A program made the position numbers and the translations under genes. From contig NC_134015.1 in the NCBI RefSeq assembly GCF_040712315.1, positions 48,453,964 to 48,517,963 of the forward strand: a stretch of DNA of 64,000 bases, written 5' to 3'. Below are positions 1 through 11,901 of this stretch, in pieces (positions within the stretch are counted from its first letter, which is position 1; each line of letters starts with the position of its first letter). Below the pieces are notes generated by a model that worked only from the letters and a program-made list of their open reading frames with translations, ran no database searches and had not been told where the DNA came from. The stretch comes from Castanea sativa. Taxonomy: Eukaryota > Streptophyta > Magnoliopsida > Fagales > Fagaceae.

Positions 1-772
1 GACACCACCACCACCAGCAACCCATAATCTACCGTCAACACCAAAAAAAAAAATCTGAAAATCTGAAGAACCCACGACCAAAGCCCAAACCCAAACCTGT
101 CCACCAAATCCACAGCCAAAACAACCCACCCGTCCACCACTCCCCCACTCACCACAAACCCATGCCACCAAACCAACCAACCAACCACCACCACCAATGA
201 AAATCTGAAGAACACCACCCTCTCCGACCATCAACACCACAAAAATCAAAAAAAAAAAAAAAAAGCAACCCACGGTCCCCACAACTCGCGGTGGCAAACC
301 CAAAACCAGATCCATGGCAAACCCAAACCATCGAAACCCACCCATAGCAAACCCCATCAAAACCCATTCCAAAAATCCAACACAATCAACACAAACCAAC
401 ACCAATCCATGTCACTGCCGTCAACCAGAGAGAGAGAAACCAAGCCACGTTGCCGCCGTCAGCCAGGCCAATCTGTCGTGGTGTGGTGGCTATGGGTTTT
501 GGGTCTAAAGAGAGAAGGAAGAGAGCAAAGAAATAACGAGAGAGAGAGAGAGAGGAGAGAGAAAGTATTGGAATTGTTTAATAAAAAGAAGGAGAGAAAG
601 AGAATTAAATAATAGTATTTAGGTTTACAACTCAATTACAGTGCATTCTACATTTAGAATTACACTGTAGCTGAATTGAAAAAAAATTTGCAATTGTTGG
701 CTTTTACAAGTTCTAATGGAGTGACGTTTTTGGGCTTACATTTGCAATTTGTCATATGGGCTATGGATGCTC
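1..772 (-). repeat. CCA/GA-rich end of a non-autonomous DNA transposon
   Basis: Positions 1-430 are CCA- and CAAACC-rich on the + strand, followed by GA-rich runs (541-560), a segment with TTACAGTG/CACTGTAG-type short inverted words (636-672), and an end reading GCTATGGATGCTCTAA at about 757-772. Similar GTGG-rich and GA-rich material recurs at 12045-12560 and inside the TIR element at 27032-28368. These are familiar features of plant non-autonomous MULE-like elements, which often carry gene-like interiors. Open frames here are low-complexity (W/G or N/P rich) and I do not call them genes. The left part lies outside the window, so the other terminus cannot be seen. Confidence 0.35.
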
Positions 773-780
773 TAAAGATA

Positions 781-1033
781 TCCTATAAAATCATTGATGG
801 CTGAGGCCAAAGAATTTAACTCACTGGGACCAAAACATAAAACAAAAACAAAGAAGATAAATACATAATATTTTTTAAAAAAACTAAGATGGTGAGTGTG
901 ACTACACCAAAATAAAATAAAAAATATATATAAAGTTGGAAGAAATTCATTATATTATAAAAATTGTAATGAATTTAGAATTCTAATCAATATAGGAGTT
1001 ATATGAGAAGAAGAACTATTGACAATAAACGTG
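781..1033 (+). repeat. Direct repeat, copy 1 (pairs with 4165-4386)
   Basis: The stretch starting TATCCTATAAAATCATTGAT and running through GAGGCCAAAGAATT, GTGAGTGTG, CTACACCAAAA, AAGTTGGAAGAAATT, AATGAATTTAGA and TCTAATCAATATA is repeated in the same order and orientation about 3.4 kb downstream, with small indels. The copies do not begin TG or end CA and share no flanking duplication, so they do not look like LTRs. The second copy lies directly upstream of the kinase gene, which suggests that a segment including its 5' flank was duplicated. Confidence 0.75.
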
Positions 1034-1917
1034 GTGCATAATTATTTTTACTAGCTAAGTTTTGGCACAATGTTTTATTATTAGTTTCCTCTAATATTTC
1101 AATATTTTTTGTTAAACGCTTCAACTAGTTGGCATCTCTTTGTGAACACATCCAATGTTCAAATCTCCACTCCCAAGTCCCAACTATTGAATGCATAAAA
1201 AAATATTTCAATAATTTCCCTAAGACAATAAGACTAATGTAGTGATTTTGATCATAATATATGTATTTAAAAATTGTATGATATAGTGACTAATATAAAT
1301 AGGTATGTTTCATGCCTACTAAAGAATGCAATTATTGTTTTTTTTTTTTTTTTGTTAGACTTTGTTTCAATTGTTACAAAAGCAACTAACATTTGAGCAA
1401 GAATAATATATTTCAAATCAATTATTTCTCATATAATTCTTAGATAAATTAATGACATCAAAATATCATTATATATATTATATGTCACTGAAAGGATTAG
1501 GATATATAAATGGTAAAGATTAATTTTAGTGAATTCACATATATTTAATTTGATGGCATTTATGGCAATTCTTGTCGAAACAACTAAAAATAAGGAAGAA
1601 GAATGTCATATTCTAAATTTTTTGTCGTTGTTATTGTTATTGTTATTGTTATTATTATTCCAAATAAAAATTGTTTCTTATATAGAATTTATATTTAAAA
1701 AATCATATAAATTCTTTTAATATATGAGTAAACAATTAATTCACAACTATAAATAATTAATGTTTGGATTTTTTCTGTTGGCTAATATAATGAATTAATA
1801 GTTTGATATAATGAAAACTTTGTTGAGATGAAAACCTAAATAAAGAGAATATCAAAGATTGTGTCACGTGAGAAAACCTCATATTCTTCCACATAATATC
1901 GCTTTATATATATATAT
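1034..1917. other. AT-rich intergenic DNA, no gene seen
   Basis: Very AT-rich sequence with poly-T at 1339-1353 and a degenerate TTATTG microsatellite near 1628-1656. The only open frame (1529-1720) is low-complexity leucine and lysine codons. I see no conserved motif or repeat terminus. Confidence 0.6.
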
Positions 1918-2053
1918 GGACAAAACTTAGATACAGTACCTTATATGTTGTTTCTTAGGTTCCTTCTTAAGATTCCACCATGTGACTACTTAACTAAAAA
2001 ATACACTTCCTTCTCATGAGAAAAAATCTAAGTACTGTAGTTAAGTCTTGCCC
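1918..2053. mobile_element. MULE-type MITE, family 1, copy A
   Basis: A short element of 136 bp whose ends are inverted repeats: the left end reads GGACAAAACTTAGATACAG and the right end, reverse-complemented, GGGCAAGACTTAACTACAG. The arms also share TTCTTAGGTTCC-like words. Flanks are TATATATAT and TATATATAA, compatible with a 9-bp target duplication, although this is low-complexity DNA. Related copies lie at 3043-3222 and 44824-45349; the latter has the clearer 9-bp duplication, which is what assigns the family to Mutator-like elements. Confidence 0.65.
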
Positions 2054-3042
2054 TATATATAATATTGTCTGGCTAATTAGAGGTATGTGCAATATTTTAT
2101 CATAAACTTATAGAATACATAATTTATTTGAGGGACAATAAAAAAAATTATTATATAACTTTAGAACTCTAATCTACCATTCCAATATTTTCATAGACAT
2201 AGTCACATAGCTGCTAACATATAGATAATATAGGTAATACTATGAATTAAATATGAGGCAATTACAAAAAAGTGTTAAGCTTCTATACAACAAATAAGAG
2301 GTGCATGTCTTATAGCTGAAATTTAGGTAGCTAAAAAGCTTAGGTCTATTCAAGAGAGACATAGTTTGACTACAAACTTAGTTAGAGCTTTAAGCTACAA
2401 CTCACAATAGGGAGATGAAATGCGTCGTTGTACTTAACTACACTTAAGTGATTGTATACAATTGAATTATGTGCATTAATGCACATGACAAACACGTGTT
2501 ATCTTCGTGAGTTGTAGCTTAAGGCTCCAACCAAGTTTCCAATCAAACTTTGTGCATTCAAGAATGACACATGATATTTGTAATGCTTATAGATTCCTTC
2601 CCTATGAAAAACAAAAAGGAGTAAACTGCATTGGTACAACAACCATCAACCAATTATCTTATAATGACATTTGTAGTTATATATAATGCAATGTCTGCAT
2701 TTGAATTTTTTTTTCTAATGGATCTGCAATAGAATGAGTTTTGTAAATGAATTGCACTTTTATTAACAATAATAATATTAATGAAGAAATATATTAGAAG
2801 TAGTTATTACCTTTAGGTGGTTGTTGAATGCCTTTTAATTTGTACACTATGTTCTTAGTGTATCTTTCTTCTTCTTTGTCATTGCTCTTTATTAAAATAT
2901 GTACTTTCAGAGCTTTTTACTCAAGGCAAAGCAACATGTATACATTTAACATTTGGTTTGAAAAAAAAAATCAAATTAATATCAACATTTAACAAAGTAA
3001 GATGTGTATGTAATCTAAGTATTAAAATAGTATTAATATAAA
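2054..3042. other. Intergenic DNA, no gene seen
   Basis: Non-coding AT-rich sequence. The word GTTAGAGCTTTAAGCTACAACTCAC near 2380 recurs inverted near 2500 (GTGAGTTGTAGCTTAAGGCTCCAAC), forming a loose inverted repeat from about 2345 to 2560 that may be another small foldback element. Nothing else is recognisable. Confidence 0.5.
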
Positions 3043-3222
3043 GAGCAAGTTTTAGGTACAGTACTTAGGTACTATTCTCTAGGTTCCACTTTTAAGATTC
3101 TGTCATGTGAATTTTTTCTCATATGATGAAAGTGTATTTTTTAGTTAAGTAATCACATGGCTGAATCTTAAGAAGAGAATCTAAAGAACAACACTTAAGG
3201 TATTGTACCTAAGTTTTATCCT
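3043..3222. mobile_element. MULE-type MITE, family 1, copy B
   Basis: About 180 bp and nearly palindromic. The left arm carries TTTTAGGTACAGTACTTAGG and TAGGTTCCACTTTTAAGATTC; the right arm carries the reverse complements (GAATCTTAAGAAGAGAATCTA, then GTATTGTACCTAAGTTTTATC). Flanking AATATAAAG and AACATAAAA are a degenerate 9-bp duplication. The terminal motif is shared with the copies at 1918-2053 and 44824-45349. Confidence 0.7.
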
Positions 3223-3639
3223 AACATAAAATTAACACATCAATCAGCTCAGTATATTATAAACTACTTCTAGTACATAACCTTTTCTTTTTCTTTCAGG
3301 TTAGTATTTTAAATATTTTATTGCTCAAATCTTAAAAGACCTTCCACGTAATTTTAACCAAACCATCGAAAAAAGATTCAACATAAACATAACTAAAGAG
3401 AAAGCAAAACCACAGTGATTTTTAACAGTGAACTATTTTAGGATTATGTGTTTGCCCACGTACAGAAAGAGATATAGTGAAGGAAGAAGGAATGATCATG
3501 TGAGCAATTATTGTGTTAATAAGGGGGGAAAATCACATGGGACTCCTACCAGAAGTTAAAGATATATATTTTTGTTAATAAAATTACAGTATTTCATATA
3601 AAATAAAAAATTAATATCACCATGCACCCTTTATGTGAT

Positions 3640-3775
3640 AATCACTCCACAAGTTTAAGTGCTTGAAAGAATGTGGAGTCAAGTATCGGGTTCAAATGTG
3701 CCGGAGGAAATTTCACACATATACACTTAGGTTATGTTAGAGTAGAATTTTATCTCAGATTAAAAAAAACTAAGT
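3640..3775 (+). mobile_element. Possible tRNA-derived SINE-like fragment
   Basis: A segment with a tRNA T-loop-like word (GGGTTCAAATGTGCC at about 3689-3703) follows a degenerate A-box-like stretch (AGTTTAAGTGCTTG) and ends in CAGATTAAAAAAAA. The order, an A-box-like then a B-box-like element then an A-rich tail, resembles plant SINEs. The B box lacks the CG of the consensus and I see no target duplication, so it could also be a fragment of another repeat. Confidence 0.3.
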
Positions 3776-3814
3776 TAAAAATATAATGAGGAAAATTAAA
3801 AACCATGTAAATGT

Positions 3815-3971
3815 TGGAAAATTCTTAGGTATTTCCGGCATATGGAAAAATTATGCTCCCTTCTTTCACATTTATGGTAGATTTCAGTATGAATTTAATG
3901 AGTGGACCTCACCATAAATGTGAGAATATGGAGCATCATTCTCTGTGTTTCGAGAGTACCTAAAAATTATC
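3815..3971. mobile_element. MULE-type MITE, family 2, with perfect 9-bp TSD
   Basis: A 157-bp hairpin-forming element. The arms include GCTCCCTTCTTTCACATTTA on the left and CATAAATGTGAGAATATGG on the right, and the outer ends carry TTAGGTA and TACCTAA. It is bounded on both sides by the identical 9-mer TGTAAATGT (3806-3814 and 3972-3980). A 9-bp duplication with long inverted arms is the signature of a non-autonomous Mutator-like element. Confidence 0.75.
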
Positions 3972-4164
3972 TGTAAATGTCTTGCCAGATAAGGTAAACT
4001 CTCTCATTATAGGATTAGTTGAGCTAGTTAAATTTATGAAGGTGTGCAAAATATGTTACTCCTACCACGGTTATAAACAGATTCTCCTCAAGAAGTACTG
4101 TTAATGAATTGTAAATTATATTTGAAAGTTTCAGGACACCATTCATATCTCTTCTTACTAAATA

Positions 4165-4386
4165 TATCTTATAAAACCATCCGAGGCCAAAGAATTAAAC
4201 CCACTGAGACCAAAAAAATAAAATTAAAATAAAAACAAAGAAGATAAAGGTGAGTGTGGCTACACCAAAAAAAAATAGAAAATATATAAAGTTGAAAGAA
4301 ATTTATTATATATAAAAATTGTAATGAATTTAGACTTCTAATCAATATAGAAGTTATAAGAGAATAAAAACTATTAATAATAGTGA
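4165..4386 (+). repeat. Direct repeat, copy 2 (pairs with 781-1033)
   Basis: Same order of blocks as copy 1 (ATAAAACCAT, GAGGCCAAAGAATT, GTGAGTGTGGCTACACC, AATGAATTTAGA, TCTAATCAATATA). It ends about 340 bp before the kinase start codon, so it probably lies within that gene's promoter region. No transposon terminus can be recognised at its edges. Confidence 0.75.
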
Positions 4387-4464
4387 TGTATCAGGAATAA
4401 AAATAACACTCAACAGATAAATAAATAAAATAATAAATAAAGAAGCGAATCCCAAAAAAGCTGA

Positions 4465-4560
4465 TCACACAAATTCTAAAAAAGAAGTTCATATCAACAA
4501 AACTACTAATTACTCACACAAATTCTAAAAAAGAAGTTTATATCAACAAAACTACTAATT
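4465..4560 (+). repeat. Two-copy 49-bp tandem repeat upstream of the kinase
   Basis: Unit 1 (4465-4513) and unit 2 (4514-4560) both read TCACACAAATTCTAAAAAAG then AAGTT, ATATCAACAAAACTACTAATT, with one C/T difference. They sit 160-260 bp before the kinase ATG, in the likely promoter or 5' leader. A second smaller duplication of TATATATTGAAAACA-like sequence occurs at about 4624-4637 and 4697-4710, just before the ATG. Confidence 0.85.
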
Positions 4561-4723
4561 CCTTATTTTGTGTTTATCCTAGTTTATCAAAAAAAGAGTT
4601 CTAGGGTTCGTATAATTGTAGTAGTATATATTGAAAACAAAGGAAAGGATTTGTATTCATGTATTCATTATACGAGGAAAAAAAAAATCTATTCGTATAT
4701 ATTGAAAACATATTGAAGAAGTT

Positions 4724-7700
4724 ATGAAAGAAAGGAGTAAGGGATTTGTGAGGGAGGAAATTAAGAGAATAGACGAGCAGCTTCAAAGGAATCTAAGCCT
4801 ACGGAGCATGCAGAAGCAGAAACTTGACGATAAAGGCATGCAGAAGCAGCAGAACCTTCATGATAAAGAAAAGAAGAAAGTGAGATTTACAGAAAAACAA
4901 GACTGGGAAATCGATCCCTCTAAGCTTATCATAAAACAAGTTATTGCTCCTGGTGCCTTTGGTACTGTTCATAGAGGCATCTATGATGGCCAAGACGTTG
5001 CTGGTAATTACAATTTCTATGCTTTTCTTATCTCTATATGTGTTTACATCAACTTTTTCGATGCAGATTCCTTGTTTTTGTTTTTCTTAATTTATTATAA
5101 ATTCTTATTAGTTAAAGTCCTGGAAGAACAAAGAGCAAAAGGTGATATAGCTTCACTTAGGATTGCTTTTACACGGGAGGTTTCTATTTGGCCTAAGCTT
5201 GATCATCCTAATATTGCTAAGGTGCGTATAATCCTATGAATTTGCACTCTCTTTGATGTAGATAGATAAATTCTTTGCAAAAATTTATATTGTTTGGTTG
5301 ATTTTTTCATGTGTGAACATGTAGATAGATATTAGAGTTTATATTATGAATAGTGACATCAATCTTAGCCTAGCTAGTTGTATATAATTACTTGATACTT
5401 TTCTATATTTCCAAGTTCATTATTTGTATTATGAGAAAAGCCTTCCATAATCGCCCTAATCAATACAGGTCAACTATTATATATGAATTCATTGACAACG
5501 TGGACTCCTTGAAATCAGCTGTTAATAATTATTTTTAAAATAAAAAAAAAACTTCTTATTTATTGGGAGAAGCATGCAGTTGTTCTCTCCTTTATATTGA
5601 ATGATTTTTCAGTCCATAAAATAAAAAAATAAAAACATAAATAAAAAGTATATATACTCTTTGTTTTTTCTATCAATGTTGATAAATATTGCTTTATTTT
5701 CACCATTAAACAAAGTTTAATTACAAAATTGGTTGTAATCTTAGACTACAATTTTACTCAATAAAATAAACATTAATACATATTAATATGATTTTAAAAA
5801 AAATTAAAATCTAACCATTAAATAGAATATTATTTACACTCTTAATATACTAATACTGTATCGGATATTATTTACTATATCATCTATAAGTTTATATTTT
5901 ATGTATAATTTTAAACTAAAAACTTGTGATTTAAACAATTTATTGATGGCATAACTATTAATCTTTAATTTTCTAAAAATTTTGCAAGTATGAAAGATAT
6001 AAGAAGAAGATATAATTTAATGATGAATTTATCAAAATTCACCTCCAATAAAAAGATATTAAGTAAGGTTGTTTAGCTGCTCTTGAGCATAAGTGCCTTT
6101 CATGGACAAAAGAGAGAGTTTTGAGTCTTTTTCTCTTGCTAAATATATAAATCTTATTTACATGCCCTAACATTCTAGATGAATTTCTTTTTTTCTCAGT
6201 GCCTTGGAGCAACATTGGGCACATCAGGCTTGAAATTCCATACACATAACAAGCAAATTGACATGCAAAGTGATGCAGCTACTTCTGCTAGTGTTATTAT
6301 TGAGTATCTTCCTTGTGGTACTCTAACATCTTACCTAAGAAAGAATCGGAAAAGGAAGCTGGCTTTCAAAACTGTAGTACGAATGGCATTAGATCTTGCA
6401 AGAGGGTCAGACAAATTCCTTTCCCACATCCATCCTTACTTTCATTCAATGTTCCAACTTATTTAAAAACATTTCACAATTATTGACATGACCTGTTATG
6501 ATTGGTGCATTGAAAAAATAAATAAATAAAAGATGTAATGATGAACCCAAGTGAAAGTAACTTTGTTCTAATCATAGCAGGCAATGTCAACAGTCGGGAA
6601 AAATGATGTCCCTAGCATTACTCTTTTGGTTTAGGCTTTTCAAAATGTCCATGACCAGTAGTTCATTGAAGTAGCACTTCAACAACTAAGTACTTTACCT
6701 TCTTCTTTTTTATAGGTTGAGTTACCTTCATTCTCGGAAGATTGTTCACAGAGACATAAAGACAGAAAACTTGCTTCTTGACAAAAATCACACTCTAAAG
6801 ATAATTGACTTTGATGTTGCTTGTCTTGAGGCTTCAAATCCTAATGAGATGACTGCTAGATTAGGGACCCTTGGCTACATGGCTCCTGAGGTATATTGTT
6901 TGTTGCTTTGACAGTTCTGCTTTGCTTTTTTAGAATAGTCTTTACTAACACACAAGTTCACAAGTAGAAATTTCACTTAGGCAATGCTATAGAAGCTTTT
7001 ACTTCTTTTTTTCTAACTTGTTTTTCAACTTAAATATATTACCTTAAATGCCTCACATTCTCCAATTGAAGTCAAACACTTAGTTGCAATGAATTTAATT
7101 GTCATTGGGAAAAAGAACATTATTTATGTTTTACTGATCAATGCAATAAGATGTTTGAATTTGATTAAGGAACCTAATATACTTTTGTACCTAAGTTTCA
7201 CTTTTTCCTTTCTTTCCGGCTAAGAAGTGATGCTATGGAAGCTGAATTAGACATAATTGCCCATACATTGTGTAAATTAATTGCTATAAGAATTTAGATT
7301 ATTATTAGTTTTGTTTTCCTTTATTTGATGTTCCACAATAATTCTTAAATCCAAGACATTCTTAGCCTAATATGTCAATATAATATGCAGGTACTTGAAA
7401 GTAAACCATATGATAGAAAATGCGACGTTTACAGTTTTGGAATTTGCTTGTGGGAGATATATTGTTGCGATGTGGCACCATATCCTAATGTTATATTATC
7501 AGATCGATCTTCAACTGTTGTTTATCAGGTATATAATTTTCCCTTCTACCTATCTGTGACACAAATTATTGCACATCAAATCAAATAAAGTTTGACATAT
7601 TTTGTGCAGAATATAATACCAGAGATACCCAAATGTTGCCCAAGCTCTCTAGCAGAAATTATGAGGAAGTGTTGGGATGTAAACCCCAACAATAGACCAG

Positions 7701-7804
7701 AGATGGAAGAGGTAGTAATTATGTTAAAAGCCATTGACACTTCAAAGGGAAAAGGGATGAAAACTTTGTATGGACCACTGGGCTGTTTACTCTTCTGCAG
7801 ATGA
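4724..7804 (+). CDS. Raf-like Ser/Thr protein kinase, CBC1/CBC2 type (group C MAPKKK)
   Basis: Six exons: 4724-5003, 5112-5221, 6200-6405, 6716-6890, 7391-7528, 7610-7804, all GT-AG and in frame, giving 367 residues, close to the family's usual length of about 385. The N-terminus is charged and contains an in-frame duplication of MQKQ. Kinase domain: glycine loop APGAFGTVHRG (about 75-85), VAVK lysine K95, EYLPCGTL hinge, catalytic HRD with D212, APE ending at 257, and DVYSFGICLWEIYCCD. The C-terminus GCLLFCR matches the family tail. In Arabidopsis, CBC1 and CBC2 act with HT1 in guard cells, in stomatal opening under blue light and low CO2. Oddity: the magnesium-binding DFG is DFD (230-232), and the segment after VAVK is shortened. 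It may be a divergent duplicate or a weak or inactive kinase. The ATG chosen is the first in frame; no upstream in-frame extension is supported. Confidence 0.92.
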
Positions 7805-8834
7805 GGATCTTAAATTTGTATTTGTACATATCAGCTCAAGAAGCAAGCACGTATATAGACTACAAGACCTTCAATCAAACTTTGATTAAATTTTCTTTGT
7901 TATATTTGGTCAACGAGCTCAAAATTAGTTTCAAAGACATTACATACAAAAATGTAGAATGAGATGAATTACAAAGACATTACATACAAAAATGTAGAAT
8001 GGGATGAATTACAATTTGCTTTTGACAAGGTCACATAACAATGAAGAACAGACACTCGGTATTTTTAATTGTTGATCAATTTTTGCATAAAGATGGCATC
8101 CCTGTCCTTGATCCCACATCAGAACTCCTCTTGACTACCCATTGGCTACCACTTCCAGTCAGCAAGTGTCTATTAAGTGTCAAACACATTCATTGCGACA
8201 ATGGTTTTCTTTTCTTTTTTTTTGATAATTTGATAGCTACAACAATGATGGAGCGAGGATTCATTCGAGCCCTGATAGAAGAAAGTAGTCTGTCTCTAGG
8301 CTACAAATCTCTTTGCGTGGCAATCAAAAATATACCTAATGCTGCAAGCCAATCTATTGGAACTAACGAGTATCAATTTATAAATCACACAACGATGGCC
8401 GTTATTGTTTCTGCCTTCAAGTGAAATCGAATTTAACTCTTAAACTACCTGCAGAACTCCAGAACATTAAAATAAAAAAGCAAAATGAAATGAAAAATTA
8501 TTAACTATTTTCAAAAATCACTGAAGTTCCTCTATACATCTGGTGAAGCAATTTAAATGGGCTTTTAGCCCACAAAACTGGTCAGTACTTAATGACCAAG
8601 ATGTGCCTCGGTGACCCAGACGAATTGGCGTTTACACCTCTTCCAGTAATGATATTTGGGCCTACGTTTTCAAGCTATACAAAACTAATTTGAAGATCTC
8701 TACACAGCTGATTTACCATTGATACACTGACTAAATGAAAGGTCAGAAGCAAAGTACTTGCATTAGCCATGTGAGCTGTACAAATATGACACGTCCATTT
8801 CCCGACAAAGTACTAAGTTGCATCTGCACCAAAT
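7805..8834. other. Convergent intergenic region between kinase and SUMO protease
   Basis: The 1.03 kb between the two stop codons holds both 3' UTRs. It contains the tandem repeat at 7932-8011. A 127-codon open frame at 8041-8424 has no recognisable motif, is interrupted by poly-T-encoded phenylalanines, and I do not call it a gene. Confidence 0.7.
7932..8011 (+). repeat. Two-copy 40-bp tandem repeat
   Basis: Units 7932-7971 and 7972-8011 both read CAAAGACATTACATACAAAA then ATGTAGAATG, R, GATGAATTA; one A/G and a terminal A/C are the differences. It lies about 130 bp past the kinase stop codon, in its likely 3' UTR or terminator region. Confidence 0.9.
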
Positions 8835-11800
8835 TCAGTCAGAATCCGTCCGGTGGTCAATATTGGCTGGATCATCACCCTTAGGAAAAGGAGAAGATTC
8901 TGAGTTGCAGTTAACGTCACATGCTTTTTTAAACTCCAGCATGAGTATCTTCCGGATTTTTACTCTCAAACCAGAGGCCTCCTCAGGTTTGAACCACTGC
9001 CTACCAAACTGAGAACAAAAATATATAAACCAAGGAAAACGTTTCATGAAATTAACAATAAGGAACAAACAATTTTAGCAGTCTTTTTCATGAAAACCAA
9101 TACCGTACCATTGCTAGATCTTTCCTTTTCAGCCTTTCAGGGGCCTTTTCAATGAAGCGCTCCATGAAAAAAAGAACAAAGAGACCACAATCAGAGTCAT
9201 TCTTCTGTTGAGGAACCTGGTGGGAAATAAGAACAGAACAGATAAGAAGAGGTAGGGTTCTATTAATTTAGAGATTAAGAGCCCAAGATAAACTGTCATT
9301 AATGAAACTCCACGTCAACAGTTTCAAATGAAAACATCGCAAAGATGAACGACCTTAGAGTTTAAAAAAAGTGACAATCAGGAGAAAGAATCCCCTCATA
9401 TTCTGGTTCAGTATAGGGTTTATGATCCTCAAAATCAACCTTTCCCCTAGCAACAACTCCCATGCAAGTTTATTGATTCAAGATGCCAGCGCCAGATCCT
9501 CAATAAGAATCAATCAAAAAGGGTCCAGCTGATTTTTGGTTGACAATCGGAACCTGAGAATATTCAAGGAAACGTTATTCTCCTGATTCCTGAATCTTGA
9601 TCTGCCTACTTGCATTGATAGCAATTGATCAAGTCAAATGTTAGGGTTCAAAAGTGACGATTGACTAGCACTCTAATCAGTTCCCCCACCCCCTTCCTTT
9701 TTTTCCATCAACTACTTGTATGGCCCCTAAGCCCCAACCATTTTGACAAAGTGGACATACAAAGGTTCCTAATCATCGAGCTTAAACCCTGCTGACAAAG
9801 TTTCACGTTGACATGTATAACCTTCAAATCTGAGCAAGACTTACTAGTCAAATCCTAAATAATAGCATCACTTTCAAGGCTGTACTCATTAGTGAAACAA
9901 TGACCTTTTTAGTTAAGAACAGATTTTTTTTTCTTTTTTGGTTATAATAAAAACAGGGTCTATTGCACATACTAAGGTTCCAAAACATCATATTCACATT
10001 CTACCAACCAAAATTATTTTTTTATGATAAATAATAAGTTTTATTGATATCAAAAATGGAACACCCTAGTACACACAAAGTGTACAAGGGGTCAACAATT
10101 CAAGTACAAAAATTACAAGAATCAAGGAAATCAAGAAAATAATAGAATGATTGGTTTCGCATAGCAACCAACCAATCCAATAAAGTTCTAAAGAAAAATA
10201 GCTTGAGGTCTAGTGTGGATCTCTCATTATCTTCAAAACACCTACTATTTCTCTCCCCCCCAAAGACACCACATTAAGCAACGGGGAACAATGAACCATA
10301 TATGACCATTTCAATGATGATCAAACCTGCCTTGCCAACAAGATAGAAGCCCCACAACGGATTGCGGCATAACCCAGATTTCATGGATATTGTCATTAGT
10401 GAAACAAACTCTATAGTAAAACAGAAGCTCTTCCAATTTGTCTTGCAGAATTTCAAAACATTCCAATGGCACCTCCTCCCAAACGTGGAGAGTCATAATT
10501 TTAAAACCCACCAACTGCATTTGTAATTTACCAATGAAATAAAATGACTAACTTTTTCACTGAAGACCAACAAGCAGTATTTGAGGGCTTTGCTTTCTTT
10601 GTAAATAAATTAACTTCAATGCGTGAACTTAGATGGCTGGACATAGATGCCACTCCTATTAAGCCATCCAGTGTTTATTTTATTTTCATTGTTTCCCCTC
10701 TAAACATATATTCTGACTTATTAGCTACACTAAATTCGAAGCTAAAAAATATTCATTGGACAATTATGATGCTCCAACGTTGTTAATGCAACTACTGTCA
10801 AAAATAGTCTAGATTGAGAAAAGGAACCAGAAAAAGTATGTCTCACTCGATGTTTCAAGGTAAGCAGCTTCACATAGTAGAATGGAAAACATAAGAACTA
10901 TGCTCAACCCCAATCTGTCACCATCAGTTACCACTTGAGTTAAAGTGACCTTTGGTAGGTTTAAGCTACTTAGATGGTGAAACCCCTTTCCATGACACAA
11001 GAGGATTGGGATCAATTCCCACCTACACCAGGGAAGAGGGATTAAGTGATGGAAGGGGGTTACCTTCCATTGCATAGGCCATACGCCCAATTGACCTTGA
11101 TGGTCCAAGAAATATTACAGACAATTGAGGAAAAAAAAATTACCGCAATTATTTTATCGTCAATTCTACGAGGGAGATGCTTCCATATCTTGTCTGCAAT
11201 TGGAAGATCTAAAGGAGCAACTTCTGGAGCCAAATAGGTCCATTCAGCTTTCATAAAGCTACAAAAAAAACAATTACACCATCCCTTAGGTTCAAAAATT
11301 ACAATTACGAAGGCACTGCAATTGAAAAACATATTTCCCCCTATCAATATTATCTGATATTAAATTTATTTTAGATGTAGGAAAAATGCATTTAAAAAAT
11401 GGAACCATGAGTAAACAAATAATATTGTCATTACAATGGCATTCCAATGAATAGTTGGTTTGAGGAAATCTTTCTCATGTCAATATTGTAAAAATAGCTT
11501 ACACTGGTAAAAAAATATTTCTACATGATAAAACTAATATAGTAAACAGAAAAGTTGTTTTCACACAAAAAGGTTGGTTATTTAATTCATGAGCATGAGT
11601 TTGCTGCCCTCTCCAACATCCAAGGTCTCAAATAAAAGTTTGCTTGAAGGAGTCTCATGTGACATAAAATAAAAATTCAAAATTCAATATACACAATCAA
11701 AACTAAAAAAACTGAGTACTCTAAAGAACTCAAAATTTTTCTTCTATTAGTCTATAAAATACTCAGCTAAAAGAAGAAAAAAATGAGAGAAAGAGAAAGA

Positions 11801-11858
11801 GAGGGGGGGTGTGTAACCAAATGAAAATCCAGGACAAAATTTTATATATGTATACATG

Positions 11859-11901
<43 letters not shown>

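Noticed and set aside
781..4386. Direct repeats considered as the two LTRs of a 3.6-kb element
   Set aside because: No TG/CA ends, no 5-bp duplication, no primer-binding site and no retroelement domain between them.
4724..7804. Kinase considered a pseudogene because of the DFD motif
   Set aside because: All six exons join in frame with good splice sites and no stops, and other key residues are intact; loss of activity is possible but the gene is not visibly broken.
8041..8424. 127-codon open frame after the kinase
   Set aside because: No recognisable domain, poly-T-encoded phenylalanines, and it lies between two convergent 3' ends.
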